Of a DNA stretch of 64,000 nucleotides, positions 25,626 through 36,600 are shown piece by piece. The notes below the pieces were generated by a model. The model made no database searches, was not told where the DNA came from, and worked only from the letters and a program-made list of their open reading frames with translations. A program made the position numbers and the translations under genes. Every line of letters starts with the position of its first letter. The stretch's first letter is position 1. This DNA is from an uncultured Bacteroidota bacterium (GTDB lineage Bacteria; Bacteroidota; Bacteroidia; JADZBD01): positions 1-64,000 of the forward strand of contig CALEYQ010000043.1 of NCBI GenBank assembly GCA_937924855.1. The letters are read 5' to 3'.

Positions 25626-25640
25626 TTAAAAACTAAAAAA

Positions 25641-26135
25641 ATGGAATTAGTAAAACCCGAATTTGGATTGTTGTTTTGGATGCTGGTATCCTTCAGCACC
25701 ATCCTGTTTTTATTGAAAAAATTTGCCTGGAAGCCCATTCTTAAAATGCTTCACGACCGGGAAGAGTCTATCCAAAAGGCTCTTGATTCCGCCGAAAAAG
25801 CAAAGGAAGAGATGAAAGCCCTTCAGGCCAACAACGAAAGAGTGCTTCTGGAAGCCAAAATTGAGCGTGACCGGATTTTAAAAGAAGCCCGCGAGTTAAA
25901 AGACTCCATCATCGGTGAAGCCAAAACAAAAGCCCAGGCCGAAGGGGAAAAAATGCTTGCCATTGCACGCGAGAACATCAACAATGAAAAAATGGCGGCC
26001 ATTACCGAACTGAAAAATCAGGTAGCCAAACTTTCCATAGAAATTGCCGAAAAAATTCTCCGTGAAGAATTATCTTCTCAGGAAAAGCAAAAGCAACTTG
26101 TAAAGGCATTGCTCGACGACGTAAAACTTAACTGA
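25641..26135 (+). CDS. atpF: F0F1 ATP synthase subunit b
   Basis: The 164-residue protein has one N-terminal TM helix (residues 8-26) and a long charged helix, the peripheral stalk. An earlier in-frame non-ATG start at 25608 would lie inside the hairpin and add a stretch with no homology, so ATG 25641 is chosen. atpH follows after two bases. Confidence 0.94.
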   Translation: MELVKPEFGLLFWMLVSFSTILFLLKKFAWKPILKMLHDREESIQKALDSAEKAKEEMKALQANNERVLLEAKIERDRILKEARELKDSIIGEAKTKAQAEGEKMLAIARENINNEKMAAITELKNQVAKLSIEIAEKILREELSSQEKQKQLVKALLDDVKLN

Positions 26136-26137
26136 TC

Positions 26138-26695
26138 ATGAAAGGCTCGCTTCTTGCCGTACGGTATGCCAAATCGCTTCTCGGTTTCGCCCTTGAACAA
26201 GGGGAGCTTGAGCGGGTGTATCAGGACATTCGCCTTATCCTCAACACCTGCAACGAGAACAAAGAACTCCGCGTGGTGATGAACAGCCCTATCATTGGCA
26301 CCGAAAAAAAGAAAGAAATTCTGGAGTCTCTTTTTGGTAAGCACATTTCCAAAATTACCCTGGGATATTTTTCTTTATTGGCAAGCAAACACAGAGAAGG
26401 GTATATTATTCCTATTTGCGAGCAATTCATAGAGCAATACAAAAAGCACAAGCATATTCTTACCGCTGTTATCACAACCGCCACCGGTCTTGATGAGGAG
26501 GTGAGAGGACTTGTAAAAAAACTTATCAGCGATTCCTTCAAAACCGACATTGATTTGCAAGAGGTGGTGGACCCAAAAATCATCGGGGGTTTCGTGTTGA
26601 GGGTTGGCGACAAACAAGACGATACCAGCATAGCACGGAAAATCAGACTCCTTACCCGTACATTCAGCGAAAACCCATACATTAAAGAATATTAA
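26138..26695 (+). CDS. atpH: F0F1 ATP synthase subunit delta
   Basis: The 185-residue protein has the OSCP/delta fold: N-terminal helical bundle (RYAKSLLGFALEQGELERVY) and the C-terminal signature DPKIIGGFVLRVGDKQDDTSI. It joins the peripheral stalk to the alpha3beta3 head. Confidence 0.94.
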   Translation: MKGSLLAVRYAKSLLGFALEQGELERVYQDIRLILNTCNENKELRVVMNSPIIGTEKKKEILESLFGKHISKITLGYFSLLASKHREGYIIPICEQFIEQYKKHKHILTAVITTATGLDEEVRGLVKKLISDSFKTDIDLQEVVDPKIIGGFVLRVGDKQDDTSIARKIRLLTRTFSENPYIKEY

Positions 26696-26716
26696 AACAG
26701 CAAATAAACCATAGAC

Positions 26717-28297
26717 ATGGCAGAAGTAAAACCCGCAGAAGTATCTGCAATATTAAGACAGCAATTAGCAGGATTTCATACTGCATCGGAATTGGAAGAA
26801 GTGGGATCCGTATTGCAGGTGGGTGATGGTATTGCCCGCATTTACGGATTGAATAATGTGCAGTCCGGAGAATTGATTGAATTCGAAAACGGCCTGAAAG
26901 GAATCGTACTGAACCTTGAAGAAGATAACGTAGGAGCCGTTCTTTTGGGTGTTTCTACCGATATTAAAGAAGGCGACACGGTAAAGAGAACCGGAAAAAT
27001 TGCTTCTATTCCTGTAGGAGAAGGCATGCTGGGCAGGGTGGTAAACACACTCGGAGAGCCTATTGACGGAAAAGGTCCCATCAAGGGAGAAATGTTTGAA
27101 ATGCCTATTGAGCGTAAAGCTCCTGGAGTTATTTACCGTCAGCCTGTAAACGAACCCCTGCAAACCGGTATCAAAGCCATCGACGCTATGATTCCTATTG
27201 GCCGTGGGCAGAGGGAGCTAATCATCGGTGACCGTCAGACCGGAAAAACCGCTGTTGCTCTGGATACTATCATTAACCAAAAAGAATTTTACGAGGCGGG
27301 ACAACCTGTTTTCTGTATTTATGTAGCCGTGGGTCAGAAAGGATCTACCGTTGCAAACGTTCAGCGCGTGCTGGAAGAAAACGGTGCCATGCCCTATACC
27401 GTTATTGTTTCGGCCACGGCATCAGACCCTGCTCCCATGCAGTTTTATGCGCCTATGGCCGGAGCTGCCATCGGAGAGTTTTTCCGTGATACCGGACGGC
27501 CGGCTCTGATTGTTTATGATGATTTGTCAAAACAGGCCGTTGCCTACCGCGAAGTTTCGCTGCTTCTGCGTCGTCCTCCCGGCCGGGAAGCTTATCCCGG
27601 AGATGTATTTTATCTTCACTCCCGCCTCCTCGAAAGGTCGGCAAAGATTAATGCCTCTTTCGATGTAGCCAAAAACATGAACGACCTGCCCGATTCTTTG
27701 AAGAACAAAGTAAAAGGTGGCGGATCGCTTACCGCTCTTCCCATCATTGAAACACAGGCCGGTGACGTTTCGGCTTATATTCCAACTAACGTAATTTCGA
27801 TCACCGACGGACAGATATTCCTTGAGGCAAACCTGTTTAACTCAGGGGTGCGCCCGGCCATTAACGTGGGTATCTCGGTTTCTCGCGTGGGTGGTAATGC
27901 TCAGATCAAATCCATGAAGAAGGTAGCAGGAACGCTTAAGCTCGACCAGGCTCAGTATCGTGAACTGGAAGCTTTTGCAAAGTTCGGTTCCGACCTTGAC
28001 GCAGCCACAAAATCGGTGCTTGACAAAGGTTCCCGCAACGTGGAAATCCTCAAACAAAATCAGTTCAGCCCATTAAGGGTTGAGCAGCAGATTGCAATTA
28101 TTTACTGCGGAGCGAAAGGTCTTTTGAAAAACGTTCCCTTGAATAAAGTAAAAGAGTTTGAGGCCGATTTCCTTCAGTATATGGAAACCAAGCACAAAGA
28201 CATCTTAAACGAACTGAAATCCGGAAAGCTCGACGAAAAAATTACCGGCACGCTTGAGCATGTAGCTGCCGACCTTTCAAAAAAGTACTCCGCCTGA
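26717..28297 (+). CDS. atpA: F0F1 ATP synthase subunit alpha
   Basis: The 526-residue protein has the N-terminal beta barrel, the P-loop GDRQTGKT near 173-180, the family pattern PGREAYPGDVFYLHSRLLERSAK and the C-terminal helical domain. Non-catalytic nucleotide-binding subunit of the head. Confidence 0.97.
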   Translation: MAEVKPAEVSAILRQQLAGFHTASELEEVGSVLQVGDGIARIYGLNNVQSGELIEFENGLKGIVLNLEEDNVGAVLLGVSTDIKEGDTVKRTGKIASIPVGEGMLGRVVNTLGEPIDGKGPIKGEMFEMPIERKAPGVIYRQPVNEPLQTGIKAIDAMIPIGRGQRELIIGDRQTGKTAVALDTIINQKEFYEAGQPVFCIYVAVGQKGSTVANVQRVLEENGAMPYTVIVSATASDPAPMQFYAPMAGAAIGEFFRDTGRPALIVYDDLSKQAVAYREVSLLLRRPPGREAYPGDVFYLHSRLLERSAKINASFDVAKNMNDLPDSLKNKVKGGGSLTALPIIETQAGDVSAYIPTNVISITDGQIFLEANLFNSGVRPAINVGISVSRVGGNAQIKSMKKVAGTLKLDQAQYRELEAFAKFGSDLDAATKSVLDKGSRNVEILKQNQFSPLRVEQQIAIIYCGAKGLLKNVPLNKVKEFEADFLQYMETKHKDILNELKSGKLDEKITGTLEHVAADLSKKYSA

Positions 28298-28308
28298 TAC
28301 ACTGAATT

Positions 28309-29184
28309 ATGCCGAGTTTAAAAGAAGTTAGAACCCGAATTACCTCTGTTTCCAGCACACAGCAGATTACCTCTGCCATGAAAATGGTTTCTGCTGCAAA
28401 ACTGAAACGGGCCCAGGATGCCATTACTCAAATGCGCCCATACGCCAACAAATTGCGCGATATTCTGGAAAATGTTTCTGCTTCTCTCGACGGATCTGAA
28501 GGACCTTATTCAAAGGTTAGAACCGTTAAGTCTGTGCTTCTGGTTGTTATTACGAGTAATCGGGGTTTGTGCGGTGGTTTTAATGCCAATATTATTAAGC
28601 GCGCCAACAAGCTTGCCAAAAATGAATTTGCCGGAAAACAAATTTCCGTGCTTTGCATTGGAAAAAAGGGCGGTGATTATTTTAAAAAGACAGAACACCG
28701 TATAATTGGCTCTGACATGCCTCGTAAGGTTAATGAGTTATACGACAAACTTACCTATGATAATGTGGCTCCTGTTGCCGAAAAAGTAATGGAGGCTTTT
28801 TTAAAAGGACAATTCGACCAGGTTGTTTTGGTTTATAATCAGTTTAAAAACGCTGCTTCTCAAATTGTAACTGCCGAGCCTTTCCTTCCCGTTTCACAGG
28901 GCAGCAAAAAACCCTGCAAGTCTTCCGATTATATTTTCGAGCCCTCCAAGGAATTCATCGTTCAGGATTTGATTCCCCGTTCGCTGAAGACCCAGTTTTA
29001 CAAAGCCCTGCTTGATTCGCATGCCGCTGAACACGGCGCCAGAATGACCGCCATGCACAAGGCTACCGACAATGCCAGAGACATGTTACGCGACCTGCGT
29101 ATTTCCTACAACAAGGCTCGTCAGGCTGCCATCACTAAAGAAATTCTTGAAATTGTAGGTGGTGCAGAAGCGCTGAACGCTTAA
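28309..29184 (+). CDS. atpG: F0F1 ATP synthase subunit gamma
   Basis: The 291-residue central stalk protein has an N-terminal helix TRITSVSSTQQITSAMKMVS and C-terminal AEHGARMTAMHKATDNA ... YNKARQAAITKEILEIV, both family hallmarks. Its stop codon shares TTAA with the stop of convergent kup. atpD and atpC (beta, epsilon) do not follow and must be elsewhere, as in many Bacteroidota. Confidence 0.96.
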   Translation: MPSLKEVRTRITSVSSTQQITSAMKMVSAAKLKRAQDAITQMRPYANKLRDILENVSASLDGSEGPYSKVRTVKSVLLVVITSNRGLCGGFNANIIKRANKLAKNEFAGKQISVLCIGKKGGDYFKKTEHRIIGSDMPRKVNELYDKLTYDNVAPVAEKVMEAFLKGQFDQVVLVYNQFKNAASQIVTAEPFLPVSQGSKKPCKSSDYIFEPSKEFIVQDLIPRSLKTQFYKALLDSHAAEHGARMTAMHKATDNARDMLRDLRISYNKARQAAITKEILEIVGGAEALNA

Positions 29185-31196
29185 TTGTTCAACCCTTCTT
29201 TTCTTTCACTTTCCGCTGTTTCATCCTCCCAGTGAACAAATGACTTTCGTTTTAGCTGAAGGGATTTAACCGGTGATATCACCAACGGAAAATTCTCAAT
29301 TTTAACAGAACTTGTATCCAGGCCAAAGGCGTTCGCCTGCGACAGGGACCAATGTTTCAGGGTTCCGTAAATATCGAGGATGATCTTTTCAAAGACCGGA
29401 AACTCATTCTCAAAAGAGATGAATTTTTCAATAACGATAAACCGGAAGTCGCCGATAACTCCGCCACGACTCAACGACTCATAGCGAGAGGTAATATCCA
29501 CCTCGTGATTCGACACCATGTCCTCAATAACTTTCCGGAACAAAAGATTTACCCGTGGAGCTTCCCGGAAACCCAGCTTAAAATCAACCCGGATAATATC
29601 ATTGGGGGCGATTTCGGTTACGGCATACTCCATTCTGTAAGGTTCGTCAATAACATCCACATGCACCAGCCAGTAAATATCCGCCCGTTTGGGCCGTCGC
29701 TTCAGAATAGAGTAAATAACTTTCTGTTCAATTTCATCAGGTTTGTTGGAGCTGGTAAGATAAACAAGGTGAGTGGCATATTTGGGAATGGAAAGATCCT
29801 GGCTGAGATCTTTTATGACCGGAATAAAATCCTTCAATTTTACAAACTCCACATAGCTGTTTCTGATTCTTCTTCCCTCTTGCCATACCCACATTACAAT
29901 AAAAAGGGTAGAAGCTATCATTAAGCTGACAAAGCCCCCCTCGGGAAATTTCTTCAGGTTCGCCACCAGAAAACTCGATTCAACGATGAGGAAGGTGAGG
30001 AAAAAGGAAATGAAAAAAGCAACCGGGTATTTTTTAATCCGCAGGTAAAAGGAAAGCAGTCGCGAAGACATAAACATCCCCAGAATAATTGTAAGGCCGT
30101 AGGCCGCCTCCATTTTCGAGGACTCCTGAAAATATAAAACAACCGCTATGCATCCTGCCCATAATAACCAGTTTACGCTTGGAATATAAAGCTGGCCTTT
30201 TAGGTCGGTGGGATATTTTATTTTGACCTTAGGCCAGAAATTAAGCCGTATTGCTTCGTTGATAAGCGTAAATGATCCGCTGATAAGAGCCTGGCTGGCT
30301 ACGATGGTTGCGGCTGTAGCTATAATAACACCTGCCGGTCTGAACCAATCGGCCATGATGGAATAAAAGGGGTTGTTTCCCCCTTCAAGCACCTGCCCTG
30401 TATTTCCCAGCAACCACGCTCCCTGTCCGAAATAATTTAACAGCAGCATTGTTTTAACAAAAATCCAGGTGATGCGAATGTTTTTCCTTCCGCAATGACC
30501 CAGATCGGAATACATGGCCTCGGCTCCGGTGGTACAAAGAAATACGGCTCCCAGCAACCAAAACCCTCCGGGATACTTAACCAAAAGATTATAGGCGTAA
30601 TGCGGAGATACCGCTTTCAAAACACCCCAGTCGCCGGCAAGCTGACCAATACCTAACACCCCAAGCATCACAAACCAAATCAACATCATCGGTCCAAAGG
30701 ATTTCCCCACGAAGCTGGTTCCAAATTGCTGAATGGCAAAAAGCAATGTAATAATGACAATTACAATGGGAACCGTTTCCAGATGTGAAAATCCGGGTAA
30801 CATCCGGAGTCCTTCAACGGCAGATGAAACGCTGATGGGGGGAGTAATTACGCCTTCTCCCAAAATGCAGCATCCCCCAATGAGAGCGGGATACATCAGC
30901 CATTTTACCTTGGTTTTCTTCACCAAAGTATAAAGAGCAAAAATTCCACCTTCCCCTTTGTTATCGGCGTTCAGAATTACAATCACATATTTCAGTGTTG
31001 TCTGCAGGGTCAGGGTCCAGAAAATACAGGAAATTCCGCCCAGAACCACATCGCGGTCAATTACATTTCCTTCGCCAACAATGGCCTTCAGTACATAAAG
31101 TGGAGAGGTTCCAATATCGCCGAAGATAATCCCCAGGGATACCAGGAGGCCGGCTGCAGTAATTTTACTATGCTGGGTATGATGTCCCGTGTGCAC
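29181..31196 (-). CDS. kup: KUP family potassium transporter
   Basis: The 671-residue protein has the KUP signature SLGIIFGDIGTSPLYVLKAI in TM1 and about 12 hydrophobic segments, then a cytoplasmic C-terminal domain of about 200 residues. It mediates K+ uptake, probably by H+ symport. The start is taken as GTG at 31194-31196 (HTGHHTQHSKITAAG), which aligns with the usual KUP N-terminus and lies 18 bases downstream of a TAATTTTG box; an upstream GTG at 31238 would lie before that box. Confidence 0.93.
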   Translation of the reverse strand: MHTGHHTQHSKITAAGLLVSLGIIFGDIGTSPLYVLKAIVGEGNVIDRDVVLGGISCIFWTLTLQTTLKYVIVILNADNKGEGGIFALYTLVKKTKVKWLMYPALIGGCCILGEGVITPPISVSSAVEGLRMLPGFSHLETVPIVIVIITLLFAIQQFGTSFVGKSFGPMMLIWFVMLGVLGIGQLAGDWGVLKAVSPHYAYNLLVKYPGGFWLLGAVFLCTTGAEAMYSDLGHCGRKNIRITWIFVKTMLLLNYFGQGAWLLGNTGQVLEGGNNPFYSIMADWFRPAGVIIATAATIVASQALISGSFTLINEAIRLNFWPKVKIKYPTDLKGQLYIPSVNWLLWAGCIAVVLYFQESSKMEAAYGLTIILGMFMSSRLLSFYLRIKKYPVAFFISFFLTFLIVESSFLVANLKKFPEGGFVSLMIASTLFIVMWVWQEGRRIRNSYVEFVKLKDFIPVIKDLSQDLSIPKYATHLVYLTSSNKPDEIEQKVIYSILKRRPKRADIYWLVHVDVIDEPYRMEYAVTEIAPNDIIRVDFKLGFREAPRVNLLFRKVIEDMVSNHEVDITSRYESLSRGGVIGDFRFIVIEKFISFENEFPVFEKIILDIYGTLKHWSLSQANAFGLDTSSVKIENFPLVISPVKSLQLKRKSFVHWEDETAESERKEGLNN

Positions 31197-31214
31197 AACA
31201 GTGTTTAGGGAAAA

Positions 31215-31222
31215 CAAAATTA
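31215..31222 (-). promoter_or_regulatory. Probable -7 box of kup
   Basis: TAATTTTG on the minus strand matches TAnnTTTG and lies 18 bases before the chosen GTG. The -33 region lacks a clear TTG. Confidence 0.5.
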
Positions 31223-31260
31223 GGTGTTTTAAGCACACCCACGATTAAAAAACAGCTTTT

Positions 31261-33525
31261 CTATACATCAAAGCCAAACTCGTCCTTTACCGATCCGCCA
31301 TTTCGCTTCTCGGGGGATTGGGCTTTAGGGGGGGTACGCTTCTCTGATTTCCGGTTTTCTGCATCAGGTGGGGCTTCTACAAGGCGGAACTCTATTTGCT
31401 TTCTGACCAGATCGGCCTTTTTAACTTCAATCCAAACCTTATCGCCCAGGGTATATTTTCTTCCAAACCTTCTACCCAAAATGCGGTAGTTTTTCTCGTC
31501 ATACACATAATAATCATCCTCCATGTCTTTGAGCCTTACCAGGCCTTCGCAAAGGTTTTCGAGCAACTCCACATAGATTCCCCATTCGGTAACTCCCGAA
31601 ACCACACCCTCAAACATTTCCCCGGTTTTGTCCTGCAGGAACTTCACCTGCATAAATTTAATAGAGGCTCTTTCAGCGTCTGAGGCCAACTTTTCCCTTT
31701 CTGAGCTGTGTTTGCATTTTTGTTCAAGATCTTCCTGTTTCCCTTTCGGGGGCTCGGCATTCAGGCAATGTTGCAGTATCCGGTGTACCATCATATCCGG
31801 ATAGCGCCGGATGGGGGAAGTAAAGTGTGTGTAAAAGTCGAATCCCAGTCCGTAATGTCCGATGTTTTTAGTGGAATAAACGGCTTTTGCCATGGTACGG
31901 ATGGCGAGCAGCTCAATCGCATTGGCTTCAGGCTTTCCTTTTATTTCCCGATTCAGCTGATTGAGCGACTCTGCTGTGGTTTTTGGATTCTTTACATTTA
32001 TCTTATAACCGAATTTTGAAATAAATTCCGAAAACTGGCTCAGTTTGTCGGGGTCGGGTTCGGCATGAATCCTAAAAACAAATGGTCTGGAACCTGGAAT
32101 TTCCTGCTGCCCCGATCCAATTCCTTTCTTATGCACAAAAGCGGCAACTCTGCGGTTGGCAAGCAACATAAAATCCTCAATAAGGTGATTGGAGTCTTTC
32201 ATTACCTTGAAGAAAACTCCTTCGGGTTTCCCCTCTTTGGAAAGTTTAAATTTAACCTCAACTTTTTCAAATCCTATACTACCTTTTTTAAAGCGGTCTT
32301 TCCGCAATGCTTTAGAAATGTCGTTCAGCGTTTTTAATTCTTCGGCAAAATCTCCCGTTCCGCTTTCCAGAATTTCCTGGGCTTCTTCATAGGTAAAACG
32401 CCGGTCGGAATGAATCACGGTTCGCCCGAACCATTCGCTGTAAATTTTTCCGGAAAGATCCATTTCAAATATGGCGGAAAAACAAAGTTTGTCTTCATGG
32501 GGCTTCAGGGAACAGAGGTCGTTGCTCAACACTTCAGGTAACATAGGAACCGTTCTGTCAACCAGATAAACAGAAGTTGCCCTTAGAAAAGCTTCTTTGT
32601 CAATAATGCTGCCCTCGGTAACAAAATGGGTAACATCGGCTATGTGAATGCCGATTTCAAATTTACCCGCTCCGGTTTCTTTGATGGAAAGGGCATCGTC
32701 GAAATCCTTTGCGTCGAAAGGGTCTATGGTAAAAGTGGTTGTCTGACGAAGATCTCTGCGCTTTGAAACTTCTGCGGAGGAAATTGCTTTAGAAATATTG
32801 TCGGAGGCTTTGAGCACATCGTTGGGAAATTCATACGGCAAGCCAAACTCTTCCAGGATAGCATGAATTTCTGTGTTGTGATCGCCGGCCTTTCCCAGCA
32901 CGCGCAAAACTTCACCAACCGGATTGTCTCCTTTGGGATATTGGGTGATTTTTACAACGGCTTTGTCTCCGTCTTTTGCCCCTTTGAGGGCATTGTGTGG
33001 GATAAAAATGTCGGACCCGAATTTCAGATTGTCGGGAACGAGAAAACCATATTTTTCCGATAGCTGCAAGGTTCCCACCACTTCTTCTTTGGCCCTTTTA
33101 ATAACCTCCACTACCCTGCCTTCGCCTCTTTTCCTTCGGGAGCCTCCAATGAGTTTTACTTTTACGGTATCGCCGTGAAGTGCGGTTCCCATATTGGCTT
33201 CCGAAATAAAAACATCTTCTTCGGTGTCTTCTGAAACTAAATACCCCGCTCCGGAACTGATTCTGTCAAGCCGGCCTATAATGGAACGGGATTTTTCTTT
33301 CCACACAAATTTGCCTCGTTCCGGTTCAAGCGCCATTCCCTTTTCCCTCAGGTCGGAAAGGATAATGGTTATCAGTTGTTTCTGGGAATGATCTGAGATG
33401 TTTAGTTTGGAGGATACCTGCTTGTAATTCAAGGGCTTCCCCCCTGAGTCGCGTAACACTTCTATTACTTCTTCAAAGAGTAGTTTTTTGGATTTCCTTT
33501 GCGACTTTTTACGTATTTTTGACAT
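31261..33525 (-). CDS. rnr: Ribonuclease R
   Basis: The 754-residue 3'-5' exoribonuclease has an N-terminal winged helix (about 12-75), cold-shock domains, the RNB catalytic core with TIDPFDAKDFDDALS (metal-binding Asp cluster) and HFTSPIRRYPDMMVHR, an S1 domain (FEGVVSGVTEWGIYVEL) and a basic, low-complexity tail. It degrades structured RNA. The Met at 33525 is chosen because a TAACTTTA box lies just upstream and the extra N-terminal residues from 33552 would be encoded within the promoter. kup lies 64 bases downstream. Confidence 0.94.
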   Translation of the reverse strand: MSKIRKKSQRKSKKLLFEEVIEVLRDSGGKPLNYKQVSSKLNISDHSQKQLITIILSDLREKGMALEPERGKFVWKEKSRSIIGRLDRISSGAGYLVSEDTEEDVFISEANMGTALHGDTVKVKLIGGSRRKRGEGRVVEVIKRAKEEVVGTLQLSEKYGFLVPDNLKFGSDIFIPHNALKGAKDGDKAVVKITQYPKGDNPVGEVLRVLGKAGDHNTEIHAILEEFGLPYEFPNDVLKASDNISKAISSAEVSKRRDLRQTTTFTIDPFDAKDFDDALSIKETGAGKFEIGIHIADVTHFVTEGSIIDKEAFLRATSVYLVDRTVPMLPEVLSNDLCSLKPHEDKLCFSAIFEMDLSGKIYSEWFGRTVIHSDRRFTYEEAQEILESGTGDFAEELKTLNDISKALRKDRFKKGSIGFEKVEVKFKLSKEGKPEGVFFKVMKDSNHLIEDFMLLANRRVAAFVHKKGIGSGQQEIPGSRPFVFRIHAEPDPDKLSQFSEFISKFGYKINVKNPKTTAESLNQLNREIKGKPEANAIELLAIRTMAKAVYSTKNIGHYGLGFDFYTHFTSPIRRYPDMMVHRILQHCLNAEPPKGKQEDLEQKCKHSSEREKLASDAERASIKFMQVKFLQDKTGEMFEGVVSGVTEWGIYVELLENLCEGLVRLKDMEDDYYVYDEKNYRILGRRFGRKYTLGDKVWIEVKKADLVRKQIEFRLVEAPPDAENRKSEKRTPPKAQSPEKRNGGSVKDEFGFDV

Positions 33526-33539
33526 TGTTACGGCGGGCA

Positions 33540-33547
33540 TAAAGTTA
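33540..33547 (-). promoter_or_regulatory. Probable -7 box of rnr
   Basis: TAACTTTA on the minus strand, 14 bases upstream of the chosen rnr ATG. The intergenic region is shared with the divergent repeat adhesin. Confidence 0.45.
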
Positions 33548-33607
33548 ACCATTTTATACCCGCTTTTTTATGAATGTGTTTTTTAACTTCCTGAAACAAA
33601 CTTCTGC

Positions 33608-36600
33608 ATGAAGAATCTCATTACCCGTTCTCTTACTCCACTGATGGTTTTTCTCCTTTTGGGCGCCTTCAAATACGGCCAGGCTCAGATTACAGCCGGC
33701 CCTGGGCAGTCAATTTGTGTTCCCAACTGCGCTACCCTCAACGCCACCTATACCCAAACTTTTTCCACTTCCTCATATAGCGTAGCTTCAATCCCTTACG
33801 CCCCAGATCCCTTTAATGTGGGAACCGCCTTAACCTGGCAGAGTAATGGTGACGACGAGGTACATGGCCCTTATAATATTGGTTTCGACTTTTGCTTTAT
33901 GGGTTTTACCCGCCAGCAATTCTATATTGGTATTAATGGATGGGTAGGATTTAGCAACGGACCTACCACTTTCACCTCTGCCTCTATACCCAATATGGCC
34001 GGAACAGTTCCGAAGGATTGTATTATGGGTCCCTGGCAGGATTGGTATCCTGGGTTTAACAATGTTGGCCAGGTTCGATACCAGGTTTTGGGAACCGCTC
34101 CTTTTCGTCGCCTTGTGGTTTCCTGGAATACAAGTCCTTTGTTCAGCTGCACAGCATTAACAGGAACTTTTCAGATTGTTCTTTTTGAAACAACCAACAT
34201 TGTTGAAACCAGAATTCAAAACAAACCTGGTCCATGTGCATGGGCAGGCGGAACGGCCGTGCATGGAATCCATAATTTATTTGGAACCGTAGCATATACT
34301 GTTCCCGGAAGAAATTCCACACAATGGGTTGCCACCAATGATGCCTGGCGCTTTTCGCCCAATGGTCCTCCCGATTTCAATTTCGGTTGGTACAATGGCG
34401 CTACTTTGGTTTCTACCAGCCCAACCCCAAGTGTTTGTCCAACCACTACTACTACCTATACCGCTCAAATTACTTACAACTGTACGAACCTCACCTACAC
34501 TTCACAAACTACCATTACGGTTGGAGTTGCTCCTGCTAATGCCGGAAACAACTCTTCCATTTGCACAGGTGGCAATGTTCAGCTGAATGGTACGGGCGGA
34601 GTTTCTTTTTCCTGGAGTCCTGCTTCAGGACTTAGCTGCACCACATGTCCTAATCCTATTGCAAGTCCGTCTGCCACTACTACATATACATTAACGGTAA
34701 CCGATGCTTCGGGATGTACAGGGACATCTTCCGTTACGGTGACTGTTTTGCCTCCTCCGGTTGCCAGTGCGGGTAGTAATACTTCAATTTGTACGGGTGG
34801 GTCAACAGTATTAAATGGATCGGGCGGAACTTCCTATGTGTGGAGTCCGGGAACAGGATTGAGCAGTACGACCGTTTCCAATCCCACCGCATCGCCCACG
34901 GCCACCACAACATATACAGTAACGGTTTCCAACGGTGCCTGTACCAATACTTCTTCTGTAACCATTACGGTCAATGCCCTGCCTGTAGCTTCGGCGGGAT
35001 CACCTGCTTCCATTTGCAATGGAAACAACACCCAGCTTTCCGGCAGCGGTGGAGGAACCTATGCATGGACTCCTTCGGCAAGTTTAAACAGCGGAACCAT
35101 AAGCAATCCCGTAGCAAGTCCAACCAGCACCACTACCTATACCCTTGTTGTAACTGATGCAAACGGCTGTTCGGCTTCATCCACCGTAACGGTTACTGTA
35201 AATTCCGCCAGTGCAACAGCATCTGCATCCAATAATAATATTTGTCAGGGCGACACCACTCAGCTAAGTTCCACCGGTGGTGGTTCCTACAGTTGGTCAC
35301 CTGCAACTTCACTTAGCACGACCACGGTTTCAAATCCCCTGGCCTTTCCCACAGTTACCACAACTTACACCGTAACCGTAACGGCCGCTAATGGGTGTAC
35401 GGCTACCGCAACCACAACCGTTGTAATTAATATTCCTCCCAATGCTACTGCAGGGCCTGATACTGCATTTTGTGCGGGGGGCAATGTTCAGCTGAATGCT
35501 ACCGGCGGAACATCCTATAACTGGTCGCCCGCAACCGGACTCAGCAGCACAACCATTGGCAATCCGGTTGCCAGTCCAACTTCTACAACCACATACACAG
35601 TAGTAATAACCACCGGAGTTTGCAGTGTAACAGATCTGATTACGGTTACCGTAAATCAAAATCCCATTGCTACGGCCGGAAGTCCCGTTTCGATTTGTTC
35701 CAATGGCCCCGGAACGCAGCTTGCGGGGGGCGGAGGCACAACTTACAACTGGTCGCCTTCCACGGGACTCAGCAGCACAACTATTTCCAACCCCATTGCC
35801 AATCCTACTGCCACCACGACCTACACTGTAGTTGTAGGAAATGCAGCGGGTTGTACTTCAACGGCCATGGTTACCATTTCTGTAAATCCTCCTCCCGTTG
35901 CCAGTGCCGGTAATAATGCTTCGGTATGTGCCGGTGGGAACACGGCATTAAATGCGAGCGGAGGCGTATCCTACTCCTGGTCTCCCGCTTCGGGACTTAG
36001 CAGCACCACCATTTCAAATCCGGTTGCTACGCCCTCTGCAACTACCACATATACAGTAACCGTAACCGACGCTAACGGGTGTACGGCTACTTCAACTGTA
36101 ACGGTAACTGTAAATGCCGCATTTACCCTATCCTCTCCCACGAGCATTGATCAGACCTGTGGAAATAACGACGGACAGGCAACTGCAGGAACACCCAGTT
36201 CAGGAAGTTCCCCTTTTACCTATGCCTGGAACAACGGACAAACGGGAGCAACGGCAACCGGTCTTTCTTCGGGAAATTATGCGGTAACCGTAACCGATGC
36301 CAACGGATGTACCTCTTCGCAGGTGGTTTCCGTGAATCAGGTTATTGGAGCCAACGCAGCAGCTTCAGCAAATCCTCCGACAGGGCTTTACCCGCTGCCG
36401 GTTAATTTTACAAATAATTCATCCGGGGCAAACAATTACATTTGGAATTTTGGAGACGGGTCCCCGCTTTCAAATGCGCAAAACCCAAACCACACTTACC
36501 AAAATCCCGGAACCTATACGGTTACCCTTATTGTTTACAACAACTCGCCAAACTGTGCAGATACAATTTATTTAACCATTGTGGTTTTTGAAAACATTTC

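Noticed and set aside
31197..31238. Longer kup start at GTG 31238
   Set aside because: The extra residues are not KUP-like and the codon lies upstream of a consensus -7 box at 31215-31222.
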